A stretch of 22,991 nucleotides of DNA from Reticulitermes lucifugus (GCA_026260175.1 JAKCWW010008624.1:698-23688); one strand, 5' to 3'. Shown: positions 1-10,759, counted from the stretch's first letter. Program-made: numbers and translations. The notes: generated by a model not told the origin, from the sequence alone.

Positions 1-1532
1 CTGAATTTAGGGCGTTCACTGGTCTGCATATTATAGTTAGCTTTATATCGTAATAATTGGCCACAGCTATAAATATTAATTTAGAATAAGAGAATTCTAT
101 GGAGTTCAGTTTTAATATATCCATTAAGTTGGCTACACAAGGCATTCACAACTGCCCCTATCACTGTCACTTTTGCGACGTTCAGAAGTGCAGCAGCATA
201 TTTTGGGTCTGTCGTTGCACTGTCCAGTGTCAAGAAGTTGGAGTTTATTTGTTACTATGTACGACCGCTATTAGACACACACATGACTTTTGATATTATT
301 TCATAAATACTGATGAATAATTTTTAATTTCGAAAGTTGTAATTTGATGAGCATATGTTTATCTTCGATATGAGTATGGCGTAATATATCTCTTTGGTAT
401 ATTTTATTAAAAAATGTTGATATATGCTGGTCATAATAAGATTTTTAAATTAATACTGACAGAATGCAATGTGAAAGAGCAATGGTAAGGCGCTTGGAAG
501 ATACCTGCTGTATTTCTTTTTCTTATCATTCCATGAGTCGGGAAAGATGGGAGATCACTAACTTCACTGACCAAGACATTAATGCTCTCCCCGCTGTAAC
601 CGAATGTTTAAGGGACTTATATATTATTTAGCCTGAACTAAATTAATTTGAAATCGTTTTCTTAATTTTTTTTTTTGCGAACAATTTACCTCTCTATCGA
701 TCTTGCCGTAATACGGTATGATCGGCCTTCGGAAGACGCTGAATTGAAATCTCGGCTCCAAGTTTGAATATTTTTCTTTATGACAGTATTTTTTCAGTAT
801 TTCAAGGTGAATTCCGAGACAGTACATAAAATTATTCGGCTCCTTTCACACCCTTTCCACTGCATTGTGCACTAACCGTACTATATCATAAAATGCTGTA
901 CCTTATGAGCTACTGATAATGTTATTAAACTGTTAGTAAGTAAGCAGACTTACCTTTGAAGAAGAGGAATGCTGAATAGCTACGAAGATGCATGTCCTTT
1001 TATACACAGAGCACGTCGCTTGGTTATCGGAATTACGTGGGCCGAATTAACCTTCATTGCTTTGCTGTAAAGATAACATTATACTCTCATCACTCAACAT
1101 CACTTTATCGAGGACTGATTATGATTCTAGAATGGATTAGAAGCTAGTGATTGGTGCAATCTATGGCCAAATTTGCCTGTGATTAGTGAGTATGACACAG
1201 AAAATTATTTTAGAGTTAAATGTCAGTTGGTTTATGAGATCTGAGGTTCTCACAGCGTTGATGAAGATCCAATCCCACTGCGGTATGGCGTCTTGTCGAT
1301 TGGCCAATAATCACTGACGATTGGGAGGGTCTTTCTACCGTTACTTTTGGTGTTAAGATAGTAAACACTTTTTGACTCGAAATAGGAAAATAATTTGCCT
1401 CTATCGCGGTACACTCTTTTTAAAATTTAGCTGTAGCCTTTTCCTGTGGTAGAAGGGAAAATTAACTTATGACTATATAATTTTCGAAGGGAAGTAGAGT
1501 TGAAATCTGTGATCTTCTAGGTAATTACACGA
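1..1532. other. AT-rich DNA with no recognisable gene or repeat
   Basis: I see no domain, tRNA, transposon end or convincing exon here. The open frames at 99-293 (+) and 624-827 (-) are about 65 codons, translate to low-information sequence and match nothing I know. An 11-base palindrome (ccgtaatacgg, 706-716) and a T tract near 667-676 are too short to interpret. Intergenic or intronic DNA is the simplest reading. Confidence 0.6.
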
Positions 1533-1650
1533 GAAGCTAACAGGTCCTCGGCTGGTCAGAATTTCCCCGTATTTTATGGAACCCGAATGTTCATTACCGC
1601 ATTTACAAGAGCCCGCCACCTGTGCCTATCTCAGCAATATTTATTGACAA
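1533..1650 (-). mobile_element. LINE family A, 3'-terminal fragment (decayed)
   Basis: Read on the minus strand, codons from 1630 down to the stop at 1576-1574 give [18 protein letters not shown] followed by TAA. From memory this is the C-terminus of a non-LTR retrotransposon reverse-transcriptase polyprotein, usually ending in a tryptophan-rich stretch like [25 protein letters not shown]. Immediately upstream (1631-1650) the frame is broken by a one-base shift that creates a TGA. The same segment recurs at 22875-22991 in the same orientation, with shared words such as gaagctaac and gagcccgccacctgt. No reverse-transcriptase core is present, so this is a 5'-truncated dead copy. Its orientation and family are well supported; its exact ends are not. 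Confidence 0.75.
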
Positions 1651-1899
1651 ATCCGGTGACTTCGTTTCATCCGACGTATATAGACCAACTGAAATGTTGG
1701 ATTTATTAATAGAAAATGCATTTAATATATGGGAAAATAGTTTACAATTCTTCTGAAATCGACAGAGGACAAGGATTAAAAATCAAGTTAAATGATAAAA
1801 AACCGTTTCAATAAATTGCTGTACTTTTATAACTTCGTTAAGAAATGTGAGTTACTTGGCAAATTTGTTATTTTTTAAATTTATACGAGTAAATATATT

Positions 1900-2030
1900 T
1901 CGAAAGTGCCTTAGTCTATAAAATTTTAATAACACCAACAAATGCACTTGAGTGTTTGAATGTAATTTTATTACATAGTATCGACCGACATGTTTCGGCC
2001 ACTCATGTGGCCATCTTGAGGGTGGTAAGA
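1900..2030 (-). mobile_element. Probable Penelope-like element terminal fragment
   Basis: The stretch around 1930-2030 (atagtatcgaccgaca, then tttcggcc, a hairpin, and catcttgaggg) resembles a sequence I associate with the terminal repeats of Penelope-like retroelements, which carry small hammerhead ribozymes. The structured part is annotated separately. I see no reverse transcriptase or GIY-YIG endonuclease coding sequence nearby, so only a terminal scrap remains. Boundaries are estimates, and the element assignment rests on the ribozyme-like fold rather than on protein homology. Confidence 0.45.
1985..2023 (-). ncRNA. Hammerhead-ribozyme-like motif, degenerate
   Basis: Reading the minus strand from 2023 to 1985: ACC (2023-2021), a core-like CTCAAGA (2020-2014), a hairpin with six base pairs GGCCAC/GTGGCC and loop ATGA (2012-1997), then GAAAC (1996-1992), ATGTC and GG. 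This follows hammerhead order: stem I, CUGANGA, stem II, GAAA, very short stem III, NUH cleavage site, stem I. ACC pairs with GGT just after the GTC. The stem III segment ACATGT is self-complementary, as expected for variants that work as dimers. Two departures matter. The core G5 is C (CTCAAGA instead of CTGAAGA), which should abolish activity, and one extra T precedes stem II. I read it as an inactive relic. Confidence 0.5.
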
Positions 2031-2195
2031 GCAAGAATACAGTTGTTGGTAATTATAATTCGATTTAATACATTCTTTAATATTGAGTTTTTCTTAAGAT
2101 AATTTACACTGTTTAGGTATTTGGTATCTAAGGTTTCCCTGAATATATTATTATAATAATTACATAACAACTATTCTCTTCTTTATGCTTACTTT

Positions 2196-2213
2196 ATCAT
2201 CATCATCATCATT
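2196..2213. repeat. ATC/TCA microsatellite, 5' flank of SINE
   Basis: Five tandem atc units ending in att. Together with the tract at 2484-2513 it forms the interrupted microsatellite into which the SINE at 2217-2483 inserted. Confidence 0.85.
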
Positions 2214-2216
2214 ATG
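2205..2216. repeat. Target-site duplication, left copy (12 bp)
   Basis: The 12-base string atcatcattatg occurs here and again exactly at 2484-2495, on either side of the SINE body. This is the signature of target-primed insertion. Because the target is a microsatellite, part of the match could be coincidental, but the attatg part lies outside the simple repeat. Confidence 0.65.
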
Positions 2217-2483
2217 GCCGATCCCAGTGGCCGCGCGGTTTGCGGTTTAAGGATTAGGTCTGCGGCCGCTCGCTTACTGGGATTATGGGTTCGAATCCCG
2301 CCGAGGGCACGGATGTCTGTCTCTTGTGAGTATTGTGTGTTGTCAGGTAGAGGTCTCTACGACGGGCTGGTCCCTCGTCCAGAGGAGTCCTACCGAGTGT
2401 GGTGTGTCTCAAAATGTGATCGTAAAGCCTCGAAAAATGAGGGGGCCTAGGCCCCCAAGGGGCTCTCGAGCCATTGAAAAAAT
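2217..2483 (+). mobile_element. tRNA-derived SINE with intact pol III boxes
   Basis: About 267 bases. The head is tRNA-like: an A-box-like tggccgcgcggtt at 2228-2240 and a canonical B box ggttcgaatcc at 2288-2298, roughly the spacing of a tRNA gene. A body follows that is not tRNA, and the element ends in an A-rich tail (ccattgaaaaaat). Twelve-base direct repeats flank it. SINEs of this design are transcribed by RNA polymerase III and mobilised by a partner LINE. The body from about 2355 on (ctctacgacg; gaggagtcctaccg) is shared with the truncated copy at 4134-4280, so this is a multi-copy family. The 78-codon open frame across it is incidental. The exact family name is not determined. Confidence 0.8.
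2228..2298 (+). promoter_or_regulatory. Internal RNA polymerase III promoter (A and B boxes) of SINE
   Basis: A-box-like tggccgcgcggtt at 2228-2240 and B box ggttcgaatcc at 2288-2298. The B box matches the eukaryotic consensus GGTTCRANNCC exactly. No cloverleaf tRNA can be folded convincingly around it, so it is a SINE head rather than a tRNA gene. Confidence 0.7.
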
Positions 2484-2513
2484 ATCATCATTATGATGAT
2501 CATCATCATCATC
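2484..2513. repeat. Right target-site duplication plus ATC/GAT microsatellite
   Basis: Begins with atcatcattatg (2484-2495), the right copy of the SINE duplication, and continues as gatgatcatcatcatcatc. The gat-to-atc switch makes a small palindrome. Confidence 0.7.
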
Positions 2514-2516
2514 TAA

Positions 2517-2560
2517 AGCAGCCGCCGCAGCAGCAGTAGCAGTAGCAGCAGCAGCAGCAA
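2517..2560. repeat. CAG/GCA trinucleotide tract (imperfect)
   Basis: About 14 triplets of GCA/CAG with GCC and GTA interruptions. It encodes polyalanine in one minus-strand frame, but no other sign of a gene surrounds it. Confidence 0.85.
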
Positions 2561-3826
2561 GAGTGTATAAGCTATCCTGGCTTGTTGCATCGTCATGGGT
2601 TTTGGTCTCTCCTGGGTTGACAAAATTTTCTTTCGCTGGTTGGATTGTATGCATGCACTAAATTGGGAATGTTTTTATTTTTCCTTCTTAAAAAGGGTTG
2701 TGTTCACCTGCATCTATATTCCACAGTAATTTTATTTAATTCCTATGTATTTATTTTTTCTCTTATTTCTTAATTTTTATGGTCATTTAATGCTTATATT
2801 ACAAGTGACCGTAAAAACTTTATTTCCGCTTCCTCAAGTCTTCTTTCATCCTAGTTGAGTGAAGTACAATTCTCACAACTATATAGGATTATTGATACTG
2901 CCATTATTTCTATAACGTCAAAAAGAATTCTTTATTGTTTTTTAAAATGTGCGTCGCATTGTTCCGCACACATAGACTAAAGTTCTGTGGCTCACTGTGT
3001 ATGTGCCATTATTATTTATATAAGAAAATTAGCTTATTTCACTTGCTCAATTACGTTTTTTGCAATAACTATTTTTGCTGTAATGTGCTTACTTTCTTGG
3101 CTTTTGTTTGAGAGTTGAAACTTTCAAAGTTGTGTTCCTTACTAATTTTAAGTAAATATATAAAGCACGCTGGAGTTTTTGTTGTTTTATCAGTTACTAC
3201 ATGATCGCCAGTAAACAAAGCTGTATCTATAATATTCTGATTTATTTGTAGGTGAGTTCTTAATTTATTTTGCCACCTGATATTATCTAACATATACTAA
3301 AATTATGGGTGAAATGAAGTTCCAACATAAAATATAAGATCCTCCTTATTCCTGAGACGTTTATGAATTTTCTTCCTTGCCACCGCGCTCAAAAATGTGA
3401 GGAATGTTTTGAACAAGTGAGTGACTGTTGGCTTTTCAACAAGTATCCTGCTCCATGGAGTTAGTCATAAGTAAGGTTAGGGGAAAAGCAAGAATGATGG
3501 AGCTCCTTATTTTGAAGTTTGTCTTATTTTGTTCTTAAGCACGCCTTTTATTAAGCAGAATTTAGTTATTGGAATGCTGTAGATGTACAGATTCTACCGT
3601 TACCAGATATATACGGAGGAAATCTCTAGCCGACAGATTTTAAAGTTTCACAAAATGACGTGACTTTATTATGGACGTGAAAGTTGTTTTTGGATAAATA
3701 CTCGCAGAATACTACGCAAAATCAAGCCCAAATATCTACTTACGCATCTCACGTCGCAATATATCGTGAAATACGAATTGTGGTTTAAAATTTTGTAATA
3801 TTCTAAACGGTGAGTACACTGCGAAC
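2561..3826. other. AT-rich DNA with nothing recognisable
   Basis: Apart from short AT-rich homopolymer runs I see no gene, exon, RNA or repeat here. The 74-codon minus-strand frame at 3069-3293 has no recognisable motif and AT-biased content. Confidence 0.55.
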
Positions 3827-3969
3827 CGAGTCTTATCTAATTTTATATTACTTTCATCGTGCATTTTTCAATTCACTTTCAATTAACCAACTAAATGCAC
3901 TTTGTATACAATTAAATAGTTGAATGTGAAAGTGCATTTAGTTGGTTAATAGACAGCGAGTCTTATCTA
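3827..3969. repeat. Foldback sequence: perfect 22-bp inverted repeat within 13-bp direct repeats
   Basis: The arm at 3882-3903 (attaaccaactaaatgcact plus tt) is the exact reverse complement of 3929-3950, with a 25-base spacer, so the strand could form a 22-bp perfect stem. Outside it, cgagtcttatcta occurs at 3827-3839 and 3957-3969 as a direct repeat, leaving 117 bases between copies. This could be a short MITE-like or foldback insertion with a target-site duplication, or a small inverted duplication. The inverted arms do not reach the direct repeats evenly (43 and 6 bases away), which is unlike a classical MITE. No coding capacity. Confidence 0.7.
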
Positions 3970-4133
3970 CTTTGTGTTCGAAGTTACTGGGTTCAAACAT
4001 GGAGAAAGTTTATCCGAAATGTTCGTAGCTTCCTTTACTCTAGGAAAGTATCGGGCATTGTCTTAAGTTAGGTCGCGACCGCTTCTCTTCACATTCTTCC
4101 TAATTCATTATTTATTAATGAACCCAATATTCG

Positions 4134-4280
4134 GCGTTGGCCTCTACGACGAGCTGATCACTTGTTCGGAGGAGTCCTACCGCATGTGTGTGTGTTTGTG
4201 TGTCTAATTGTGGGTAATGTGGAAAACTCAACAATGAGGCAGCCGAGGCCAGAGTTGGGCAGTTGCGCCAAAGAAAAAAT
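4134..4280 (+). mobile_element. 5'-truncated SINE, same 3' domain as the copy at 2217-2483
   Basis: Shares ordered blocks with the full SINE: ctctacgacg (4142-4151, against 2355-2364), then gaggagtcctaccg, a GT-rich stretch, a segment containing aatgagg, and an A-rich end (gccaaagaaaaaat). The tRNA-like head with A and B boxes is missing, as expected for a truncated insertion. A GT expansion (4185-4203) has grown inside it. No clear target-site duplication was found. Confidence 0.7.
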
Positions 4281-5182
4281 GAATAAATAATAAACAATAT
4301 TTAGACAGAAAAAAGCGCCCCTCCTCATACCATTAATCGAGGTCTCATCACTGTGGGGGACAGCATTTGATGACAAGGAGATCCTTTTAGATTTTATGGT
4401 GGACAAAGTTTCTCGAAGAAGGATGTCCTCAGACTTGCCGTGGCCCTATCTGCCAGAAAACGCTCCACAAGTATTCCATTCTTACCTATCATTAACCTAA
4501 TAATTATGGACTAATACATTAAACAAGTCGTCCATTGGCTCGCGCTGTTAGTTTTCGACCTTTTATAACGAAGTTTTGTTTTCGACTCCAGGTCAGTCAA
4601 CGTTGGACATCTTTGGTCTTGGAACTGGGACAAGTTTCCTCCTGATTGCTTTTGGTTTCCCTTATCAGTATTACTGTACCGATGCTCCGTGTTCTTATAT
4701 TATACTTCTGCAAACGACGCTATACAAATTTAGCAAATTACAGCATCGTTAAATAAAAAGCAGTCAGGCAATTTACGTATAACATAACACTGAGGCGCTT
4801 TCGTGTAACCATTGCTGCCATAGAAAAACAATAACTATTACATATTCTGAGTGTGTGTCTGTAGCCTTAGTTATCCATATGTGTCATATGTGATCTGTCT
4901 GGCTTTACCATATTTTTCAACATTATCTCATAGACGACACGATTCTAGAAAAAACGTTATTGAAGAAAACATGTGTGTTTTGATTTTCTCTACAACTTTT
5001 GTCTGTAACATTTCCCATTCTAAGAAGATTTCAGCGAGATATTGTTATATATACATAGGCTTTCATGTAATGTACTCGTTATTCTTGTCAGATTTTAATG
5101 AAACTTAAATTTTCTCGACATATTTTCAAGAAATATTCAAATTTCATGAAAATCCGTCTAGTGGGAGTCGAGTTGCTTTATG
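4281..5182. other. No gene or clear repeat
   Basis: AT-rich DNA with only short frames. The 85-codon frame at 4851-5108 (+) lacks any recognisable domain. Around 5100-5180 the text (aaatttcatgaaaatccgtc followed by a GGAC tract) resembles a motif string common in insect repeats, but I cannot name a family. Confidence 0.45.
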
Positions 5183-5200
5183 CGGACGGACGGACAGACG
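5183..5200. repeat. Short CGGA tetranucleotide tract
   Basis: cggacggacggacagacg: three CGGA units and a diverged fourth. Often seen at the end of dispersed insect repeats, which would fit the upstream tttcatgaaaatccgtc, but no boundary is visible. Confidence 0.6.
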
Positions 5201-5250
5201 TGAGGAAGCTAATACTCGCTCTTCACCGTTTTGCGAACCCGCCTAAAATA

Positions 5251-5271
5251 ACACGCACACACGCACACACA
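5251..5271. repeat. CA microsatellite, interrupted
   Basis: Alternating acac with two g interruptions (acacgcacacacgcacacac), about ten dinucleotides. Confidence 0.8.
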
Positions 5272-8200
5272 ATGGCGCCTTCTGAAACAATGGTGTCATG
5301 ATGTTCGTTTCATCGCAGTCGTTTTATTGTTTTTCATTATCAATCACCGTTACTTCTGGTATTGTTTCTTTATTTTCCTTATCAGTGCTACTATATCCTA
5401 TCTTTGTCGTATAAATGAAAGTGCCTATTCATTGCCCTTGGTTTTCTTCAAACAACGTATATTGAAAAAAACTTTTGTGTTATGACAACCAAACATATAT
5501 TCCGTTTACCACGTTGGGGTCCAACAGCATTATAGATTTGTGAATTTGACTCGTGTCCAGCAACAAACATATTTGAACATAGATTGCTTAGTACTATGAA
5601 ACCGGATACAGTGTAATCGCTTAGGAACCAGACCAGAGTTACGAATTGATGGAAGGAGAACCTGTTAACACGGGACGAAAGCATGTAATGTGTTATACAT
5701 GTACTTAAAATGCATGTTTTATTTTTCGGCCCGCAGACAGACTGCAAATTCTGAAAGAAGTATATAAAAATAAGAAAGCTTTGGAAAGCAAAACCAGGTC
5801 ACGGATTTTTTCTATAAACGATGATTGATGACTGATGACTTTCATCATATCATTAGCACGGGGCTTAGCGCATTGGTGCCACTTCGCTCTCATGTCATGT
5901 CCAGAATAAAATTAATTACTTGTAAGATTATTGTATAGTGATGGAATTTTGCTGCTGATAACAGACCACAGAATAAGATCAAGGTCATCATTATCGGTGT
6001 GAATCCGATATAGTTGAAGGACAGAATGCGTAAGGACAAATGTTCTTGCCTCTATGGTGTGACAGTGAAAATTGGGCAAAGTATGGTCGTTAAAACGCAC
6101 AGCTTTTTATAAATACATCCGGTTTAACACACTCCTACATCTACAGGCAATTCTAATTTTGTGAAATTAGCGTACGTAAAGCAAATATGCTGGATGTTTT
6201 AATATTTTTTTGCAATTCAGTTTATAAAAGGTGCCAAAATATTCTACTCTCTTGGAAATACGATTTATTGTAGTATTATAATGGACTCTGAGATTCATAA
6301 TACTTAAATGCAAACGGCAGAAGCTATTAAAATATCTGGCGATACTGGTGGAAGAAAGGTGACAAAAATCATTGAGACAATATTTTGATTATCCGCAAAT
6401 GATAATATATTTATTGACCTAGGGAACTTGGCATGGATACTAAAATACGGTCGTACCTGGCGCTTGTTCAAGAAATGTAAATTTAAGTAGCCGAATTCTC
6501 AAGAAGTAGTATTTCTTCTCTTTCTTCAGCAAGAGTTAGAACACAGCTATCTATAAGTGCGTAATTTAGAATGTTGTGTAAACTTACAGCTTACCGTATT
6601 AAATTGCAACCATAATTCAATTAGTCAGTGAATTGTATTAAAAAGTTTATGTTCAAAGTTAATAAAAAGCTTTGTCACAAAATAGTTATCATTGAGGAGA
6701 ACAATACATTGTCTTCCTCAATATGTGTTTTTAGAAGTGTTGTGAGCTTGAAAATGACTTATCCTAGGTCAAAACATGTAGTTCTTTTAGAAACATAAAG
6801 TCCGTTTTCTAAATACGGTTGTGTTTTGACTGATACCAATTTTGTATATTTGAAGCAGTATAAACTTCATTGGTTATATAACGGCGAATGGTCCAGTAAT
6901 TGTAGGTGGTAAATTGAAAACAGTATGGGATTGGGAGCAGATGGGTCCTAGTATAAGCTGTCCCATAATTTGTTTGGAAGTACTGGAGATGTCACGTAAT
7001 ATCAGAAGAGTAGCACTCCGGCTTAAAATTTAAGATTAGATATTCCGTACGGGACATGAAGTATAAACGTTGCTGTTTTGCTTGTTAAGTGTGTTTGATA
7101 CTTTTAAGTGTCAAGGGTAATGTGAAGAGATAATCTGCTGTGGGCATTACTGAAAAGCTGTCAATGATAAACATGGAAAGATAGTGTTCCACTCATGTGC
7201 ATATAGTGTGTAATGTCATTGACACTATTGCAACTCATTTCTTCCTCTTGAATCCTTATCAGTGAATGAATGCAAGCAGATAGAGCAAAAGTAATTTTCT
7301 ACGGCAGGCCACACCGTAGAATTCCCCGTAGAACGAAACTTTACTAGAGCGCTTACTGACGAGAAATTGTAGAGTTAGGAAGGCAGGATATTGTAAACTG
7401 TATCAATTCATGCTAGAAGGCTACGCTTACTACCAAAATGAAACTAGCCTTACAAAGGCCATACCTAACTAATTTCCAGTTTCGTTTCCTTCAGTGGTTG
7501 TATATGAGAAAGAATTTTGTTTAAAGCTGGGGCAGTTTAAGTGAAATGTAATTTACAATACGTTCAGTAGAAATATCGACATAATTTGATCAGTTGGTTT
7601 TTGAAAATAGTGGTTGTTCAGATCGTTAGAATCAAGTCTCATAATGTCAGGAATAAGTAAGTTGCAAGTAGTAGGTATCATAAATATTAAATACTTATAA
7701 CACATACTTAATTAAAATAGTTCCTAAGATGTTTTAATTTGTGAATTGTAAGTGAAATTCTAAAAACCCTTGCCAGTACCGTAAATTCTTGCTTTTATTA
7801 ACTTTTACATGCAATTGAATTTAAGTTTGTAGTAGTAATATTTGGCAACGTTTTTACATACACAATTAAATGTATGCAATTAAATGTAATACAAGTATGT
7901 ACCTTATTTAATTCTAATTGTTCTACTTTGGAATTGATAAGAGAAATTATAAATTTTCAAATTCGACTTCTTAATCAGAATGAAGGCACAGTGAATCATG
8001 TTTATTAGGAATTAAGCAGCTTTTACTAATTTATTTCTTTGCAAACAATCTTTCTGTTATTCATACGCTGCACAGACATTTTCTGTAACAGCATGAGAAG
8101 TCTTACCGTTTAAAACTTGATAATGCTACATACTGCTTTCTGAACAAGTGTCCATGTTAAGGGAAGAAATAAGCGATTTATAATTGTACAGATTTTGTGT

Positions 8201-10444
8201 AAGTTCGTTTTTTATGATTTGTTCAGCATGAAGGCTATTTTCTGGCTTCATTTCTTTGGTTAAAATGGAAAGTGATAAATTCAGGATGAAAAAATTAGAC
8301 ACAATGTACTTGGGATTCGCACGTACATCAACTTTAATGTTTTCCTTAAATATTAGCCGTCAATCTGTTACATGCGGACGTTAAAGGATTCCAGTCTTGT
8401 GAGTATAAAAGATCTCTTTGAGTTTAGTATGTTGCCAGTGTCATGGACATTAAAAAATCTTCGTATTTGCCAGTGAAATATGTTTGCCGGAAAGAAAAAC
8501 AAGATGAGAATGGAGATACCACAAATGTGGTTATTGAGATCATCTGTATGACTCACCTTAAGAGACAAAATTAAAAGTGAAAAGATAAAAACAAGTCGAC
8601 AATAATCTTTATACAAACGTTAAAGAAGTTGGCATAAATATGTGAAAATGACGAAGGCTGAATGACTGCCGTGACGAAAAAATGCCTATGGGAAGATGAG
8701 ACAGGTTTTCCTAAACCAAGAGGTAAGGACTAATTTACTTAGACATTTGAAAGGAGTTTGACCATTGCGTTTTGTAGACAAATAAGGTCACAGAAAGGAA
8801 AAACGGTATGATTACTGAAATTATGATTTACTTTACGCATGAAATAATATTCGCCAGAACCTTTAAAATGTTAAATACAACAGAAAAAGACAAAACATAT
8901 AACTGCTTAAAAACAGTGAATAACTAGTTACTTGTCTTGAGATACACCATACGGCAAGCACTGATTAATCTGACAAACACGATAGTTCTGAATTGCTTTT
9001 CATAGTAGATAAAATGTGTCTTTCATAGTGATAAAAAAATGTTATACAGCTCCTTAGAGTTGTTTGTAGATAGTGATACACCCAACGTAATAAGAATGCG
9101 TATTTTCCATAGATAAGGATAAGCTAAATAAGGCGACACTTTGCTAGTGAAAGTGTGTTTTGCAGCTTGAATTATGTGATAATATTAGCAGCAGGTATTT
9201 CAAAGTTTTAGATAATTTCTGGAAATTTCCAAGCTGATAAACTTTATTTTTACCTTTACATTGTTTATCCGTGCATTGGTACAAACTTTGTTGTTATTTT
9301 TTAGGTTCTGACAGGGGTATCAAAATTATAATTTTCTAAGTTGTGATGTGGGGTAGTGTGATAAATGGGGACAAATTTTCGGAAGGAGGTGTTACCTCCA
9401 TATTCGAGGCAGAAGATTTGTTCATTTTTGCAAATGTACCAACTTCCATCATTTTGAGCTGAAACATTCTGGAAGAAGACACTCCTTTTTTTCAGGTACA
9501 TTTTTGTTTAGATTACTTTGTTTGGAAACTGTTAATAAAAGTGTATCCTCTTAGTTTCATTTTTCTTTAAAATAAACTGCTTTTTCTTTGTTACTTAAAG
9601 AAGCGGTCATTAGAGACAATATCGTCGGCTGACGTGACTGCAGGATGACGAATCTGAAAGAATTTGGAAGGAAGCGGGGATCATTTTGTTATTTATGAAA
9701 TAAATAAGTGGATGAAGACTTTATTCCTCTCTGATATGATGGCATATTATTAGCTAATCGGTTCTCGACATTTCGAAGGAATGTATTGCTTTTATAATTT
9801 GCAGTTATCCAGTCATTCGACGCTATATTATATACGCGATTGAAAAATAAGGAAAAAGTGTGTCTCCATAATGCTGTTTATTCTACGCATACTGCTTGGC
9901 GTTGATACAAGTTTATTAGAATTAACAACTTCATAACTACTTTATATATAGTATATATAGTATATTGTTATACTAAGGGAGAAAAAACAATTCCTTGAAC
10001 TTACGGTGTGGAGTTTATTTGTAATGTCTGTGTGCCACGGGTTTAAAACCGAAGCGCTAGAGAATTTTGGGGTAAGGAAATTGCTACAGAGGCGCAAATC
10101 AAACAGCTGGAACCATAAGTGATCAATGCAGGTTTTCAGAAACACAGTTTTAGTTACCGCTAATGATACCTGCTTAATGCAATTGTTCAACAGAAAATAG
10201 TTCTCAGTTTCGTCGCCAGATGGAAGAAGCCGGCACATATACCGCTTCAAAGAGTGTGTGTAGTGCGATATTCCATCGTCTTTAATTCGAAATTTTGTTG
10301 TATGGAAGTAGATATTTTTTAAAACCCGTGTTAGTTTCTGTAAAACAAGTATTTAAACCTTCACCTTGGAGTAGCACATTTGAGCTGGACAGTAAACTGT
10401 ACACTGTACATTTCAGTGTTACAAGAATCAGTGCTGTTATATGT
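5272..10444. other. Long AT-rich stretch without a recognisable gene or mobile element
   Basis: Five kilobases in which I find no domain, splice-delimited open frame, SINE box or LINE tail. Open frames (for example 5448-5747, 8368-8616 and 9942-10250, all minus) are at most about 100 codons, with compositions typical of chance frames in AT-rich DNA. Small local features only: a twice-repeated caattaaatgta near 7862-7890 and a TATATAG-like tandem near 9943-9966. It may be a long intron or intergenic DNA with repeats too old to recognise by eye. Confidence 0.55.
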
Positions 10445-10459
10445 ACATATATATATATT

Positions 10460-10502
<43 letters not shown>

Positions 10503-10503
10503 G
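10445..10503. repeat. Compound microsatellite (TA)n then (GA)n
   Basis: An almost pure TA tract (10445-10477, one interruption) runs directly into about 13 GA units (to 10503). The purity suggests a young, length-variable locus. The tract yields repetitive conceptual peptides on both strands, which are not genes. Confidence 0.95.
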
Positions 10504-10759
10504 GCACATTAAAATTCCCACGCACAAGTACGATAATTCACCGAACTTCTGTGACTGAAATTTATTATGAAAGACGCATAGCACAATTGAAGTTGCATAA
10601 TCATTTAAAATTAAAAACACATATAGAAAGTTTATGATTTTTTCCATTCTCATAAGTTGGCATGACCTTCTTCATTTCGGTGTTTGAAGACAGATATTGG
10701 AAGAGTCAAGGTATAGGTCACTCCGTGACATGTCAATGGAGGCACAGAAATGGGATTAG

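Noticed and set aside
706-716. Palindrome ccgtaatacgg as an operator-like site
   Set aside because: Too short to be meaningful in 23 kb and without any gene context.
2217-2300. A functional tRNA gene around the canonical B box
   Set aside because: No acceptor-stem pairing or anticodon arm can be placed convincingly. The sequence continues into a SINE body with an A-rich end and flanking duplications.
2409-2654. Polyalanine protein frame on the minus strand
   Set aside because: It is the translation of the CAG/GCA microsatellite and the SINE tail, with no other coding evidence.
5448-5747. 99-codon minus-strand frame as a possible gene
   Set aside because: No recognisable domain, no splice or initiation context, and no neighbouring exon.
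10295-10653. Overlapping frames through the TA/GA tract on both strands
   Set aside because: Repetitive peptides (YIYIYI, EREREr-like) come from the dinucleotide repeat itself.
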